A stretch of DNA of 64,000 nucleotides. Origin: Herbiconiux sp. GTDB lineage: Bacteria > Actinomycetota > Actinomycetes > Actinomycetales > Microbacteriaceae. This document shows, piece after piece, positions 33,643 through 42,502 of this stretch. The position numbers were made by a program, and so were the translations under genes. Where the stretch lies: contig NZ_JAHFUW010000014.1 in assembly GCF_023264855.1 (NCBI RefSeq), positions 27,601-91,600 on the forward strand. Direction: 5' to 3'. Each line of letters begins with the position of its first letter. Positions within the stretch are counted from its first letter, which is position 1. Below the pieces are notes generated by a model that ran no database searches, was not told the DNA's origin, and was given only the letters and a program-made list of their open reading frames with translations.

Positions 33643-34968
33643 TCAGACGACGTTGGCGCGGACGGTTTCGCGGGCTGCGGCGAGACCGGTCTCGAGGTCG
33701 GCCTTCAGGTCGTCGATGTTCTCCAGGCCCACCGAGAGGCGCACGAGGCCAGGAGTGACACCCGCGGTGAGCTGCTGCTCCGGGGTCAGCTGGGAGTGCG
33801 TGGTCGACGCCGGGTGGATGACCAGCGAGCGCACGTCGCCGATGTTGGCCAGGTGGCTGAAGAGCTCGAGGCTGTCGACGAAGGTGCGTCCGGCATCCAC
33901 CCCGCCCTTCAGCTCGAACGAGAGCACGGCGCCGACGCCCTTGGGAGCGTACTTGTTGGCGGCCGCGTACCAGGGGCTGGAGGGCAGGCCGGCGTAGTAC
34001 ACGGTGGCGATGTCGTCGTGGTTGTCGAGCCACTCGGCGATCTCCTGCGCGTTCTGCACGTGGCGCTCGATGCGCAGCGACAGGGTCTCGATGCCCTGGA
34101 TGAGCTGCCAGGCGCTGGCCGGGGCGATCGCGGCACCGAGGTCGCGCAGCAGCTGCACGCGTGCCTTGATGATGTAGGCGATCGGGTCGCCGAGGGCACC
34201 CGTGTAGCTCACGCCGTGGTACGAGGGGTCGGGCTCGGTGAGTCCCGGGAACTTCTCGACGTTCTTGCTCCACTCGAACGTTCCGCCGTCGACGATGATG
34301 CCGCCGATGACGGTGCCGTGGCCGCCGAGGAACTTGGTGGCCGAGTGCACCACGATGTCGGCGCCGTGCTCGAAGGGACGGATCAGGTACGGCGTCGCGA
34401 TGGTGTTGTCGACGATCAGCGGCACGCCGCTCTCGTGCGCGACACCCGACACCAGGGCGATGTCGAGGATGTTGATCTTGGGGTTGCCGATGGTCTCGGC
34501 GAAGAAGAGCTTCGTGTTCGGGCGCACCGCGCGGCGCCACTCCTCGGCGTCGTCCTGGTTCTCCACGAAGGTCGTCTCGATGCCGAGCTTGGCCAGCGTG
34601 TACTTGAACAGGTTGTACGTTCCGCCGTAGATCGACGACGACGACACGATGTGGTCGCCGGCCTCGGCGATGTTCAGCACGGCGAAGGTCTCGGCGGCCT
34701 GGCCCGAGGCGACCAGCAACGCTGCCGTACCGCCCTCGAGGGCCGCGACGCGCTGCTCGACGACATCCTGCGTGGGGTTGTGGATGCGCGTGTAGATGTT
34801 GCCGAACTCGGCCAGCGCGAACAGGTTCTGCGCGTGCTGGGCGTTGTCGAAGACGTAGGAGGTGGTCTGGTAGATCGGCGTGGCGCGGGCGTTCGTGGTG
34901 GGGTCGGGCTGGGCGCCGGTGTGGATCTGCTTGGTCTCGAACTTCCAGTTCGCAGCGTTGTCGCTCAT
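33643..34968 (-). CDS. metY: O-acetylhomoserine aminocarboxypropyltransferase (O-acetylhomoserine sulfhydrylase)
   Basis: PLP enzyme of 441 residues that uses sulfide and O-acetylhomoserine to make homocysteine. The PLP-binding Lys is in VVHSATKFLGGHG near 207. Other family blocks are YTRIHNPTQDVVEQRVAALEGG (two parts), SSSSIYGGTYNLF and VRLSVGLENIDDL. It is the first gene of the methionine pair with metX. The ATG at 34968 is preceded by AGGAAG. A good promoter lies at 35007-35036. No S-box or clear McbR operator was seen, so regulation is open. Confidence 0.95.
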   Translation of the reverse strand: MSDNAANWKFETKQIHTGAQPDPTTNARATPIYQTTSYVFDNAQHAQNLFALAEFGNIYTRIHNPTQDVVEQRVAALEGGTAALLVASGQAAETFAVLNIAEAGDHIVSSSSIYGGTYNLFKYTLAKLGIETTFVENQDDAEEWRRAVRPNTKLFFAETIGNPKINILDIALVSGVAHESGVPLIVDNTIATPYLIRPFEHGADIVVHSATKFLGGHGTVIGGIIVDGGTFEWSKNVEKFPGLTEPDPSYHGVSYTGALGDPIAYIIKARVQLLRDLGAAIAPASAWQLIQGIETLSLRIERHVQNAQEIAEWLDNHDDIATVYYAGLPSSPWYAAANKYAPKGVGAVLSFELKGGVDAGRTFVDSLELFSHLANIGDVRSLVIHPASTTHSQLTPEQQLTAGVTPGLVRLSVGLENIDDLKADLETGLAAARETVRANVV

Positions 34969-35006
34969 GGACTTCTTCCTCAAAGTCGTGGGATAGGACT
35001 GAGGGA

Positions 35007-35036
35007 AGAGTAGGGGCGCGGCCGGAGGAGGGTCAA
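35007..35036 (-). promoter_or_regulatory. Sigma-70-like promoter for metY
   Basis: On the minus strand TTGACC (35036-35031) and TACTCT (35012-35007) are 18 bases apart, a good vegetative promoter. The predicted start near 35000 gives metY a leader of about 30 bases with an AGGAAG ribosome-binding site. Confidence 0.5.
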
Positions 35037-35075
35037 TCGGCCCCGACTCGGGGCGTAACGCGGCTCGGCCCACCC

Positions 35076-36119
35076 TTAAGGGCGTCGCGCGAACAGCCAC
35101 TCCGCGCGCGGCTCCACCAGCGGCCGGAACACGCGCCGCACGAGCGTCGTCGAGAGCGCGAGGGTGAGCAGGATGCTGAACAGGATCATCCCGACGTGCA
35201 GCAGGTCGGACTGCGGGCCGTCGAGCATCCCGCTCTGCCGGATGGGGTAGAGCACGAAGGTGTGCAGCAGATACACATACAGCGTCGCCTGTCCGAGCGG
35301 CGAGAACCAGGTGGCGCGACGGGGCATCAGCGTGAGGAAGGCCAGCACGAGCAGCCCGGCCAGCACGATCGCGCCGAGCCGCAGCGCCCCTGCCCACCAC
35401 TGGTCGTAGCCGAACTCGGGATAGGCCTCCTGGAAGAGCAGCACCCGCCGCAGTTTCACCTCGCGCCACAGCGGCACGTTCGTGGCGATCACGAGGGCGA
35501 GGGCGGCGAACAGCGCGATCGACGCCGCGCGGATCAGCCACACCGTGCGCTGCGAGGCCGCCAGCCAGATGGCCGTCCAGGGGAGCTGCCGCAGCTTCCA
35601 GCCGAGCACGAAGAAGGGCAGCAGCGCGAGCGTGCGGTCCAGCGCGAACACGCCGCCGATGCCGGGCAGGTAGCCCGCGGCCACCGAGATCACCACGGAG
35701 ATCAGCAGCGGATACCGCAGCAGCGCGAGGTAGGGCAGGGCCACCCGCCACACGATCAGCGCGAGCAGGAACCACAGGGTCCACGAGGGGTTGGCGAAGT
35801 CGACGCGGGGCCGCCCGTCGAGGAGGGACTGGATGACGCTCCAGATCGCCTCGAAGATCAGGTAGGGGAGCACGAGATCGGTGACGATCCGCTTCAGCTG
35901 CTTGGGCCCCGGCGCATCCGCCTTCGCGAAGTATCCGGCGACTGCTACGAAGACCGGCACGTGGAAGGCGTAGATGAACAGGTAGACGCCGTAGGCCGTG
36001 TCCGACTCGGCGATGAGCTTCAGGATGGCGTGCCCGATCACCACCAGGGTGATCGCCACGAAGCGCGCGTTGTCCCAGAGCGGCACGCGCTTGGGGCGTG
36101 CGAGCGGGGCGGACATCAT
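35076..36119 (-). CDS. Acyltransferase family 3 membrane protein
   Basis: Polytopic membrane protein of 347 residues, about ten TM segments, of the acyltransferase_3 family that O-acylates surface sugars. The start region has the typical WDNARFVAITLVVIGHAI with the conserved His, followed by FHVPVFVAVAGYF. The substrate is unknown. The C-terminal part ends in a basic cytoplasmic tail. The first ATG is at 36119, but TAGTCT at 36123-36128 lies six bases before the second ATG (36116), which may be the true leaderless start. It is divergent from the SDR gene. Confidence 0.85.
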   Translation of the reverse strand: MMSAPLARPKRVPLWDNARFVAITLVVIGHAILKLIAESDTAYGVYLFIYAFHVPVFVAVAGYFAKADAPGPKQLKRIVTDLVLPYLIFEAIWSVIQSLLDGRPRVDFANPSWTLWFLLALIVWRVALPYLALLRYPLLISVVISVAAGYLPGIGGVFALDRTLALLPFFVLGWKLRQLPWTAIWLAASQRTVWLIRAASIALFAALALVIATNVPLWREVKLRRVLLFQEAYPEFGYDQWWAGALRLGAIVLAGLLVLAFLTLMPRRATWFSPLGQATLYVYLLHTFVLYPIRQSGMLDGPQSDLLHVGMILFSILLTLALSTTLVRRVFRPLVEPRAEWLFARRP

Positions 36120-36122
36120 TCC

Positions 36123-36128
36123 AGACTA
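36123..36128 (-). promoter_or_regulatory. Leaderless-type -10 (TAGTCT) for the acyltransferase
   Basis: TAGTCT is three bases from the first ATG and six from the second, favouring MSAPL as the N-terminus. Confidence 0.45.
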
Positions 36129-36217
36129 CCTTTGACGGTACGGAAGGGACCGGGGAGGTCCCGGTCTCGCTTGAGCGAATGGACCGGGATGACGCCCGGT
36201 CCGGCGAAGGGACGCGG

Positions 36218-37000
36218 ATGAAGCGCGCGGTTGTGACAGGGGCGAGTTCGGGTATCGGGGCGGCGACGGTGAGACTGCTGCGCGCTCACGACTGGGAGGT
36301 CGTGGCGGTCGCCCGCCGGGAGGATCGCCTCCGGGCCCTCGCCGACGAGACCGGCGCCTCGTATTTCGTGGCCGACCTGACGAACGAGGCCGACGTCGAG
36401 GCCCTGCGGGCCAACCTCGAGGCCACCGGCGGTGTCAGCACCCTGGTGAACAACGCCGGCGGAGCCTTCGGGCTCGACCCGGTCGAGGGCGGCTCGATCG
36501 ACGACTGGCGCCGGATGTTCGAGATCAACGTGCTCGCCGTGAAGAGCGTCACCGGTGCCCTGCTGCCGCTGCTGCGGGCGTCGGTGCAGCCCGGCGGATG
36601 CGCCGACATCATGACGGTCACCTCGATCGCCGGCCACATCTCCTACGAGGGAGGCGGCGGCTACAACGCCGCGAAGTTCGCCGAGCACGCGATGCTCGAC
36701 GTGCTGCGCCTCGAGCTGAGCGGCGAGCCGATCCGGGTGCTCGAGATCGCCCCCGGCATGGTGCACACGGAGGAGTTCTCGCTCAACCGCTTCGGCGGCG
36801 ACCAGGGCCGCGCCGACTCGGTGTACGCGAACGTGCCCGATCCGCTCTCCGCCGACGACGTTGCCGCGACGATCGTGTCGACCCTCGAACTGCCACCGCA
36901 CGTGAGCCTGGACCTCGTGGTGATCAAGCCCGTCGCCCAGTCGGCCGCCTACAAGGTGGCGCGCGGCGAGTTGAAGGTCAAGACGCCCGACGCTCGCTAG
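36218..37000 (+). CDS. SDR-family oxidoreductase (serine 3-dehydrogenase/YdfG-like)
   Basis: Classical short-chain dehydrogenase of 260 residues. The cofactor motif TGASSGIG is at residues 7-14, NNAGGA near 80, catalytic Ser in TVTSIAGHIS near 133 and YNAAK near 147-151; PGMVHTEEFSLNRF follows the active site. The pattern R-E-D-R after the second strand suggests NADP preference. Length and motifs match the YdfG-like group acting on 3-hydroxy acids, but the substrate is not certain. The ATG at 36218 follows AAGGGA. The 3' end overlaps the convergent MFS gene by 23 bases. Confidence 0.87.
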   Translation: MKRAVVTGASSGIGAATVRLLRAHDWEVVAVARREDRLRALADETGASYFVADLTNEADVEALRANLEATGGVSTLVNNAGGAFGLDPVEGGSIDDWRRMFEINVLAVKSVTGALLPLLRASVQPGGCADIMTVTSIAGHISYEGGGGYNAAKFAEHAMLDVLRLELSGEPIRVLEIAPGMVHTEEFSLNRFGGDQGRADSVYANVPDPLSADDVAATIVSTLELPPHVSLDLVVIKPVAQSAAYKVARGELKVKTPDAR

Positions 37001-38498
37001 CCGTACCGCCGGCCGCACCGGTGGTCGCCGGCGCCTCCTCCAGCGGTACGGTGGCGTCGGCGAACGCCAGCTTGGGCACGAAGAACAGCAGCACGGCGGC
37101 CACCACCGCGCCGCCCGCGCAGATCGCCCACACGGTCATGTACCCCGAGAGGCTCGACGCCGTCGCGGTGACCGCCGTCGACGCCCCCTGGAACAGCACC
37201 AGGGCGAACACCGCCGAGGCGAACGACCCGCCGATCGTCTTGGTGGTGTTCGTCAGCCCCGCGGCGATGCCGGTCTGGCCGATGGGAGCGGCGGCTGCGG
37301 CGGCCGCAGGCAGCGCGCCCACGAGGGCGCCGGAGCCGAGCCCGGCGATGAACATGTTCGTGAAGACCTGCCAGGTCTCCTGATGGAACGGCAGGAACAA
37401 TCCGTAGCCGACGGCCACCAAGACGGTCGCGCCGATCAGCGCGATCCGCGGGCTCGCCCGCCGGGAGGCGATCGGGAAGATCACCGCGCCGATGATCATC
37501 GACAGCAGGTACACGCCGATCAGGATCGAGCGGCTCGACGAGCCGAGACCAAGGCCGTAGCCGTTCACCGGGTCGGTGCCGGCGAAGGTGCTGAGCGGAG
37601 CCTGGGCGCCGAGGAGGCTGATGCCGATCAGGCCCGCGGTGAGCTGTACCGGCCACATCGACGGCTGGCGGAGCACCCGCAGGTCGATCGCCGGATCCTT
37701 CTGCCGCAGCTCGTAGCGCCCGAACGGGATGAACACGAGCACGCCGAGGGCGATCAGCAGCCACACCCACCAGGTGGCGGGACCGTTGATGCGCAAGAAG
37801 GTCAGGCCGCTGGTGATCAGCAGCAGTCCGAAGGTGAGCATCGTGAAGCCGACGATGTCGAGGGAGCGGCCCGGTTGCGGGGTCGACTCGGGAACGCCGA
37901 ACAGGATGGCGAAGAAGACGAGCGTCACCGCGACGGCCGGGATCGTGAGGGTCAGGGCGACGTTCTCGTTCAGGGCGCCGAAGAGCACGCCGCTCGCGAG
38001 GGCGCCGATGATGGCGCCCGCCTCGAGGGCGACGACGAGCAGGCCGGCCGCGCGCCGGGTCTGCGAGGCGGCCCGTCCGGTGCGCCGGCCGCGGTCGAAG
38101 ATCAGCGCGATCTCCAGCGGCAGCCACACCACGTAGAAGCCCTGCAGCGCCCAGGCGATCAGGAAGCTGGTGAAGTCGCCGGCGGCCACCAGCCACCAGC
38201 TGGCGCCCGCCGTCAGCACGGTCGCCAGCAGCAGCATCCGCTTGTGCCCCACCATGTCGCCGAGCTTGGCCAGGATGGGCACGACGATCGCCGAGAGCAG
38301 CAACTGCGCCGCCTCGAACCAGTTGAAGTCGGCGTCGTTGATGCCGAGGTGCTGCACCAAGTCCGGGATGAGCGGCACGTAGAAGCCCTGCAGGATGCCG
38401 CTGGTGATCTCGACCAGGAACAGGAAGCCGATCAGGGAGGCCGTGACGCCGACGACTCCCGCGCGAAGGCCCCGGGCGGCGGGCAGCGGCGATGTCAT
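36978..38498 (-). CDS. MFS transporter, likely 14-TM DHA2-type drug exporter
   Basis: Major facilitator of 506 residues with about 14 TM segments. The loop 2-3 motif is LAKLGDMVGHKRMLLLATV, and the later LTNTTKTIGGSFASAVF resembles motif C-like segments of the EmrB/QacA group. The substrate is unknown. The C-terminus is soluble and Ala/Thr-rich. The ATG at 38498 lies six bases after TAGCAT. Convergent overlap with the SDR gene (23 bases) means both 3' ends share sequence. Confidence 0.87.
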   Translation of the reverse strand: MTSPLPAARGLRAGVVGVTASLIGFLFLVEITSGILQGFYVPLIPDLVQHLGINDADFNWFEAAQLLLSAIVVPILAKLGDMVGHKRMLLLATVLTAGASWWLVAAGDFTSFLIAWALQGFYVVWLPLEIALIFDRGRRTGRAASQTRRAAGLLVVALEAGAIIGALASGVLFGALNENVALTLTIPAVAVTLVFFAILFGVPESTPQPGRSLDIVGFTMLTFGLLLITSGLTFLRINGPATWWVWLLIALGVLVFIPFGRYELRQKDPAIDLRVLRQPSMWPVQLTAGLIGISLLGAQAPLSTFAGTDPVNGYGLGLGSSSRSILIGVYLLSMIIGAVIFPIASRRASPRIALIGATVLVAVGYGLFLPFHQETWQVFTNMFIAGLGSGALVGALPAAAAAAAPIGQTGIAAGLTNTTKTIGGSFASAVFALVLFQGASTAVTATASSLSGYMTVWAICAGGAVVAAVLLFFVPKLAFADATVPLEEAPATTGAAGGTASERRAS

Positions 38499-38504
38499 GA
38501 ACGG

Positions 38505-38510
38505 ATGCTA
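38505..38510 (-). promoter_or_regulatory. Leaderless-type -10 (TAGCAT) for the MFS gene
   Basis: TAGCAT lies six bases before ATG 38498 with no SD between. Confidence 0.5.
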
Positions 38511-38561
38511 GCCGCTCAGCGGGCCGGGTGATCGGCATTCTCTGCGACACGCGGATTCCGG

Positions 38562-38567
38562 TAGCGT
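38562..38567 (+). promoter_or_regulatory. Leaderless-type -10 (TAGCGT) for the PRTase gene
   Basis: TAGCGT lies seven bases before ATG 38575 and would drive the PRTase-S51-ung cluster. Confidence 0.5.
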
Positions 38568-38574
38568 TGCCTGC

Positions 38575-39096
38575 ATGAATTCCGCCGCTCCTGACGCCGA
38601 GACCACCACCGAGACGGCGCCTGCGCCCGAGAGAGAAGTGCTGGGCTGGCTCGAGTTCGGCGACGCCTCGCGCACTCTCGCCCGCGACATCGTGGAGAGC
38701 GGCTTCGAGCCCGACTTCGTGATCGCCATCGCCCGCGGCGGGCTCATCCCGGGCGGCGCCCTCGCCTACGCGCTCGGCGTCAAGAGCTGCGGCAGCCTCA
38801 ACGTGGAGTTCTACTCCGACATCGAAGAGACGCTTCCGGAGCCCATCATCCTGCCCCCGCTGCTGGACAACGAGCCGCTGATCGGCAAGAACGTGCTGCT
38901 GGTCGACGACGTGGCCGATTCCGGGCGCACGCTCGCGCTCGTGGTCGACCTGCTCGAGAAGCTCGACATCACCGTCAAGTCGGCCACCCTGTTCATCAAG
39001 CCGCGTTCGGTGATCAAGCCCGACTTCCACTGGAAGTCGACCGACCGCTGGATCGTCTTCCCCTGGTCGGCCCACCCGCCCGTGAGCGCCGAATGA
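38575..39096 (+). CDS. Phosphoribosyltransferase family protein
   Basis: Protein of 173 residues with the type I PRTase PRPP-binding motif LLVDDVADSGRTL near 103-115 and the earlier FVIAIARGGLIPGG loop near 48-61. It resembles the xanthine/hypoxanthine PRTase group, but a missing clear hood sequence prevents naming a base. The first 20 residues are an Ala/Thr/Glu-rich extension. The stop overlaps the next ATG as ATGA, tying it to the S51 peptidase-like gene. A nucleotide role would fit the nearby ung gene. Confidence 0.85.
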   Translation: MNSAAPDAETTTETAPAPEREVLGWLEFGDASRTLARDIVESGFEPDFVIAIARGGLIPGGALAYALGVKSCGSLNVEFYSDIEETLPEPIILPPLLDNEPLIGKNVLLVDDVADSGRTLALVVDLLEKLDITVKSATLFIKPRSVIKPDFHWKSTDRWIVFPWSAHPPVSAE

Positions 39097-39818
39097 GCAT
39101 CCATCTGGTCGGCGGAGGTTGGCCGATCGAAGACGACGCCGCGGTCTACCGGCCCTTCTTCGAGGAGGTCGCCGCGCAGGCCGAAGCCGCCGGCAAGCTC
39201 GAAGGCGCCCACGTGGCCCTCGTGCTCGTGCGCGACGGCGACGCCCCCGAGAAGTACGCCGAGCTGGTGACCGCGTTCGAGCAGGTCGCCAAGTTCGTGC
39301 CCGTGCCGGTGCTCGCGCCCGAGAACGCGCCGATCCAGCCGGCGGCCTTCGCCGAGGTCGACGGCATCGTGGTGTGGGGCGGGCTCACGCCGGCGTATCG
39401 CACGTCCCTCGAGCCCTCGTTCGGCGAGATCCGCCGGCTCGTCGCCTCCGGCATCCCGTACCTCGGCTTCTCGGCCGGCGCGGCCATCGCGGCCGAGCAC
39501 GCGGTGGTGGGCGGCTGGAAGATCGACACCGTCGAGATCGGTACCGAAGAGGCCTCCGAAGACCTCGAGCAGCTCACCGTGGCCGAGGGGATCGGCCTGA
39601 TCGATCTCGCGGTCGACGTGCACGCGGCCCAGTGGGGCTCGGTCTCGCGCCTGATCGCGGCCACCGAGGCCGGCGTGGTCGACGGGGGAGTCGCGATCGA
39701 CGAGCACACGGCACTGGTGGTCGGCGAAGGCCCGTTGCGTGTTCTCGGCCGCGGAAGCGTGTGGAAGGTCACCCCCGACTCCGGCAGCGTGCGGGTCTCC
39801 ACCGCCGGTGCCGCGTGA
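39093..39818 (+). CDS. Type 1 glutamine amidotransferase-like / peptidase S51 family protein
   Basis: Protein of 241 residues with the flavodoxin-like fold of cyanophycinase and dipeptidase E. The nucleophile elbow [10 protein letters not shown] (Ser near 129) is preceded by [14 protein letters not shown], and a His-containing segment DVHAAQWGS lies near 187. Peptidase S51 members are serine hydrolases that cleave peptides with acidic or modified residues; no substrate can be named. It is coupled to the PRTase gene by a four-base overlap and followed closely by ung. Confidence 0.8.
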   Translation: MSIHLVGGGWPIEDDAAVYRPFFEEVAAQAEAAGKLEGAHVALVLVRDGDAPEKYAELVTAFEQVAKFVPVPVLAPENAPIQPAAFAEVDGIVVWGGLTPAYRTSLEPSFGEIRRLVASGIPYLGFSAGAAIAAEHAVVGGWKIDTVEIGTEEASEDLEQLTVAEGIGLIDLAVDVHAAQWGSVSRLIAATEAGVVDGGVAIDEHTALVVGEGPLRVLGRGSVWKVTPDSGSVRVSTAGAA

Positions 39819-39834
39819 CGCGGGCGTTCTGACC

Positions 39835-40527
39835 GTGCCCGGACTCTCCCTCGCCGAGCTGGCCTCGAGCGGGCAGATCGATGCGGGGTGGGCATCCGCT
39901 CTCGAGCCGGTCGGCGATCGGATCGCGGCGATGGGCGAGTTCCTGCGCGCCGAGAACGCGGCAGGGCGGGGCTACCTGCCGGCCGGACCGAACGTGCTGC
40001 GGGCCTTCCGTGCGCCGCTCGCCTCGGTTCGGGTGCTCATCGTGGGGCAGGATCCGTATCCGACCCCGGGGCATCCGATCGGGCTGTCGTTCGCCGTGGA
40101 GAAGGACGTGCGGCCCGTGCCGCGCTCGCTCGGCAACATCTACAAGGAGCTGGCCTCCGACCTCGGCATCCCGCCCGCCGCGCACGGCGACCTCTCGGCC
40201 TGGAGCTCGCACGGTGTCATGCTGCTGAACCGCGTGCTCACGGTGCAGCCCGGGCTCGCGGGCTCGCACCGCGGCAAGGGCTGGGAGGCGGTCACCGAAC
40301 ACGCCATCCGCGTGCTGGCCGCGCGCGACGAGCCGCTCGTGGCCATCCTCTGGGGAAAGGATGCCGCCGGCCTGATCCCGATGCTGGGCGCCGTGCCGCA
40401 CATCACCTCCCCGCACCCGAGCCCGCTCTCGGCCAGCCGCGGCTTCTTCGGCTCGAAGCCGTTCAGCCGGGCCAACGCCCTCCTCGAGGCCCAGGGAGCC
40501 CCGCCCGTCGACTGGCGCGTGGAATAG
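39835..40527 (+). CDS. ung: Uracil-DNA glycosylase
   Basis: Removes uracil from DNA in base-excision repair, about 230 residues. The catalytic water-activating motif [16 protein letters not shown] is near 66-81 and the minor-groove loop [18 protein letters not shown] near 185-202, both family 1 UNG hallmarks. GTG 39835 gives the usual length. GTG 39808 would overlap the previous gene by 11 bases and add nine residues. The stop TAG is itself part of the -10 box TAGGCT of the next gene. Confidence 0.95.
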   Translation: MPGLSLAELASSGQIDAGWASALEPVGDRIAAMGEFLRAENAAGRGYLPAGPNVLRAFRAPLASVRVLIVGQDPYPTPGHPIGLSFAVEKDVRPVPRSLGNIYKELASDLGIPPAAHGDLSAWSSHGVMLLNRVLTVQPGLAGSHRGKGWEAVTEHAIRVLAARDEPLVAILWGKDAAGLIPMLGAVPHITSPHPSPLSASRGFFGSKPFSRANALLEAQGAPPVDWRVE

Positions 40528-40530
40528 GCT
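40525..40530 (+). promoter_or_regulatory. Leaderless-type -10 (TAGGCT) for the PAT-like acetyltransferase
   Basis: TAGGCT contains the ung stop codon and lies seven bases before GTG 40538. Confidence 0.45.
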
Positions 40531-40537
40531 GAACACC

Positions 40538-41128
40538 GTGTTGGAAGAGGAGTATCAGCCGCGTCGTGAACTTCCGCGATCGCTGCGGCCGAAGAGCTCG
40601 GAGAAGCCCCCGCTCGAGGTGCCGTTCGAGTACTCGCTCCGGGACGCGGTGGAGACCGACCTTCCCTACATCCGCGAGATCTACAACCACTACGTGGCCA
40701 ACACGGTGGTGACCTTCGACGAAGACGCGATGACGCTCAAGGAGTGGCGGCACAAGTTCGCCTGGACCAAGAAGCTCAACTACCCCTTCCTGGTCGCCGT
40801 GTCGCCGGGCGGCACGCTGCTCGGCTTCGCCTACGTCTCGGCGTGGAAGCAGAAGGCCGCCTACCGCCGCACCGTCGAGAACTCCATCTACCTCGGCCCG
40901 GCTGCGACAGGCAAGGGCCTCGGCAAGGCGCTGCTCGGCGAACTGATCGTGCGCTCGAAGGCGGCGGGCATCAAGGAGATCCTGGCGGTCATCGCCGATC
41001 AGGGAGCGGATGCCTCGATCAGACTGCACGAGGGCTTCGGCTTCAAAGAGGTCGGGCGGCTCGGCCGGGTCGGCTTCAAGTTCGGGCACTGGCTCGGCAC
41101 GGTGCTGCTGCAGAAGTCGCTCAAGTAG
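40538..41128 (+). CDS. GNAT N-acetyltransferase, phosphinothricin acetyltransferase-like
   Basis: Acetyl-CoA-dependent acetyltransferase of 196 residues. The PAT/MnaT signature is clear: RDAVETDLPYIREIYNHYV at the start of the domain, RRTVENSIYLGPAATGKGLGK near 110-130 (two pieces) for CoA binding, and LHEGFGFKEVG near 165. Such enzymes acetylate L-methionine sulfone/sulfoximine or phosphinothricin. The first 30 residues are a charged extension. It follows ung by ten bases and overlaps the convergent SMR gene by eight bases at the 3' end. Confidence 0.87.
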   Translation: MLEEEYQPRRELPRSLRPKSSEKPPLEVPFEYSLRDAVETDLPYIREIYNHYVANTVVTFDEDAMTLKEWRHKFAWTKKLNYPFLVAVSPGGTLLGFAYVSAWKQKAAYRRTVENSIYLGPAATGKGLGKALLGELIVRSKAAGIKEILAVIADQGADASIRLHEGFGFKEVGRLGRVGFKFGHWLGTVLLQKSLK

Positions 41129-41492
41129 AGCGGCTGAGGGCTTCGGCCGCAGCATCCGTCGCGTCCCGATGGTCGCCGCCCGCCTCGATCAGCACGACGC
41201 CTCCCACCACCAGAGCCATCCCGAGCAGCTGTTGCCAGGTGAGCAGTTCGCCGAAGGCGATCCAGCTGACCAGGGCCACCAGCACCACCCCGACGCCGGC
41301 CCAGACGGCGTACGCGATGCCGAGCGGCACCCCGTTCGAGAGCGTGAAGCTCAGCATCACGAAGGCCAGCAGATAGCCGGCGCCCACGATCAGGTACGCC
41401 CACCAGCGTGAGCCCTCCACCGAGGCCACCCGCAGAAAGCTCGTGGCGACCACCTCGGCCACGATGGCCACGGCCAGGTACAGATATCCCAT
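41121..41492 (-). CDS. Small multidrug resistance (SMR/EmrE-type) exporter
   Basis: Four-TM exporter of 123 residues. The essential membrane Glu is at position 13 (AIVAEVVATSFLRVA), and YLLAFVMLSFTLSNGVPLGI and AYAVWAGVGVVLVALVSW are typical of SMR TM2-TM3 (each read in parts). It probably exports cationic compounds or guanidinium-like substrates by proton exchange. ATG 41492 is preceded by GAGGAG. There is no adjacent second SMR subunit, so a homodimer is expected. Confidence 0.92.
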   Translation of the reverse strand: MGYLYLAVAIVAEVVATSFLRVASVEGSRWWAYLIVGAGYLLAFVMLSFTLSNGVPLGIAYAVWAGVGVVLVALVSWIAFGELLTWQQLLGMALVVGGVVLIEAGGDHRDATDAAAEALSRST

Positions 41493-41552
41493 CAGGTCTC
41501 CTCGGTCGGGGTCGCACGGGTCGTACGGTCGGGCGCGGGCGCTGCCCACTGC

Positions 41553-42446
41553 TCAGGATGGCGGCGGGGGCAGGGTGCCGTCCAGGCTGCGGTCGAGTTC
41601 CGCGGCCTGGGCATCGAGCTGCTCGAGCTGGGCCTGCAGGTCGTCGTAGCGCGTGTACTGCGGCTCGAGGGCGTCGTACCGCGCGTCGAGCTCGTCCGAT
41701 CGCGGCTGCAGCTCGTCGCGGCGCTCGGTGAGCTCGGAGTAGCCGCCGATGCCGGCCTCCGCATCCGCGTTGTAGGCATCGATGTCGGCCGACAGCGCCT
41801 CGGAATCGGCCCGGTAGGCCGCGGACTGCGCATCCAGCGAGTCTCCCAGCGCGGTCAGCTCGGCGGCCAGGCGGTCGACCTCGCCGTTCACCTGGGCCAG
41901 CACGCCCTCGTAGGCCGCGTTCAGGCCCACCACCACGGAGCGGTCGGTGAAATAGCGGGAGTAGTACGTCTCGAGCGCCGGGTCGAGATCGGCGACCTCG
42001 GTGGCGAAGATCGAGTGCAGTTCGGTCAGCAGCGATCGGCCCTCGAGGTCGCCGTAGCTGCCCATCCGCTCCAGGAACACCGGATCCGCCTGCTTCTTCT
42101 CCCACTCGGCCTGCAGGGAACTGCCGTCGTAACAACCGAGCACATGCCCGCCGAGCTCGGGCAGCTCGCAATTCCGCTGGAACTCCTCCTGGCCCTGGAT
42201 GGCGGGGGAGGAGGCGAGGTACAGGAGGCGCCCCTCATCGCTGAGGGCGGTGGCATCGGCGAGGGATGAGGCCTCCACGGTGGCGGGGCGGGTCCAGATC
42301 GAGATCTGGTCGTCGACCCATACCCTGTGGCCCGAGTACCAGGTGAGCCCGGTGAGCAGGATCGCGGCGGCGACGAGGCCGATCACGACCTGCACGATCA
42401 TCCGGCGGCGACGGGAGGACCGGCGGCGGAAGGGGGTGATCGACAT
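41553..42446 (-). CDS. Hypothetical single-pass membrane protein with long coiled coil
   Basis: Unrecognised protein of 297 residues. An Arg-rich N-terminus ([11 protein letters not shown]) precedes one TM segment (VVIGLVAAAILLTGLTW), then an extracytoplasmic part with a Cys pair (QRNCELP, VLGCYDG). Residues 150-297 are mostly heptad-like helix (QVNGEVDRLAAELTALGD, DELDARYDALEPQY), rich in Asp, Leu, Ala and Tyr, ending in a PPPPS tail. The start at ATG 42446 follows GAGGG. It might be a structural or signalling envelope protein; no function can be given. Confidence 0.75.
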   Translation of the reverse strand: MSITPFRRRSSRRRRMIVQVVIGLVAAAILLTGLTWYSGHRVWVDDQISIWTRPATVEASSLADATALSDEGRLLYLASSPAIQGQEEFQRNCELPELGGHVLGCYDGSSLQAEWEKKQADPVFLERMGSYGDLEGRSLLTELHSIFATEVADLDPALETYYSRYFTDRSVVVGLNAAYEGVLAQVNGEVDRLAAELTALGDSLDAQSAAYRADSEALSADIDAYNADAEAGIGGYSELTERRDELQPRSDELDARYDALEPQYTRYDDLQAQLEQLDAQAAELDRSLDGTLPPPPS

Positions 42447-42490
42447 CACCCTCGAATCGTAACGGAGCCGAGCATGCCTCGGTGCGGGCG

Positions 42491-42496
42491 TATCGT
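42491..42496 (+). promoter_or_regulatory. Leaderless-type -10 (TATCGT) for the amidase
   Basis: TATCGT lies six bases before ATG 42503, fixing the start 21 bases inside the longest frame. Confidence 0.5.
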
Positions 42497-42502
42497 CGAA
42501 GC

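Noticed and set aside
32389..35013. An 874-codon plus-strand frame opposite metX and metY
   Set aside because: No recognisable domains and composition typical of antisense frames at high GC; both minus-strand genes are full-length and motif-complete.
34969..35075. A SAM riboswitch upstream of metY
   Set aside because: The promoter lies about 40-70 bases before the ATG, leaving too short a leader, and no S-box core sequence is present.
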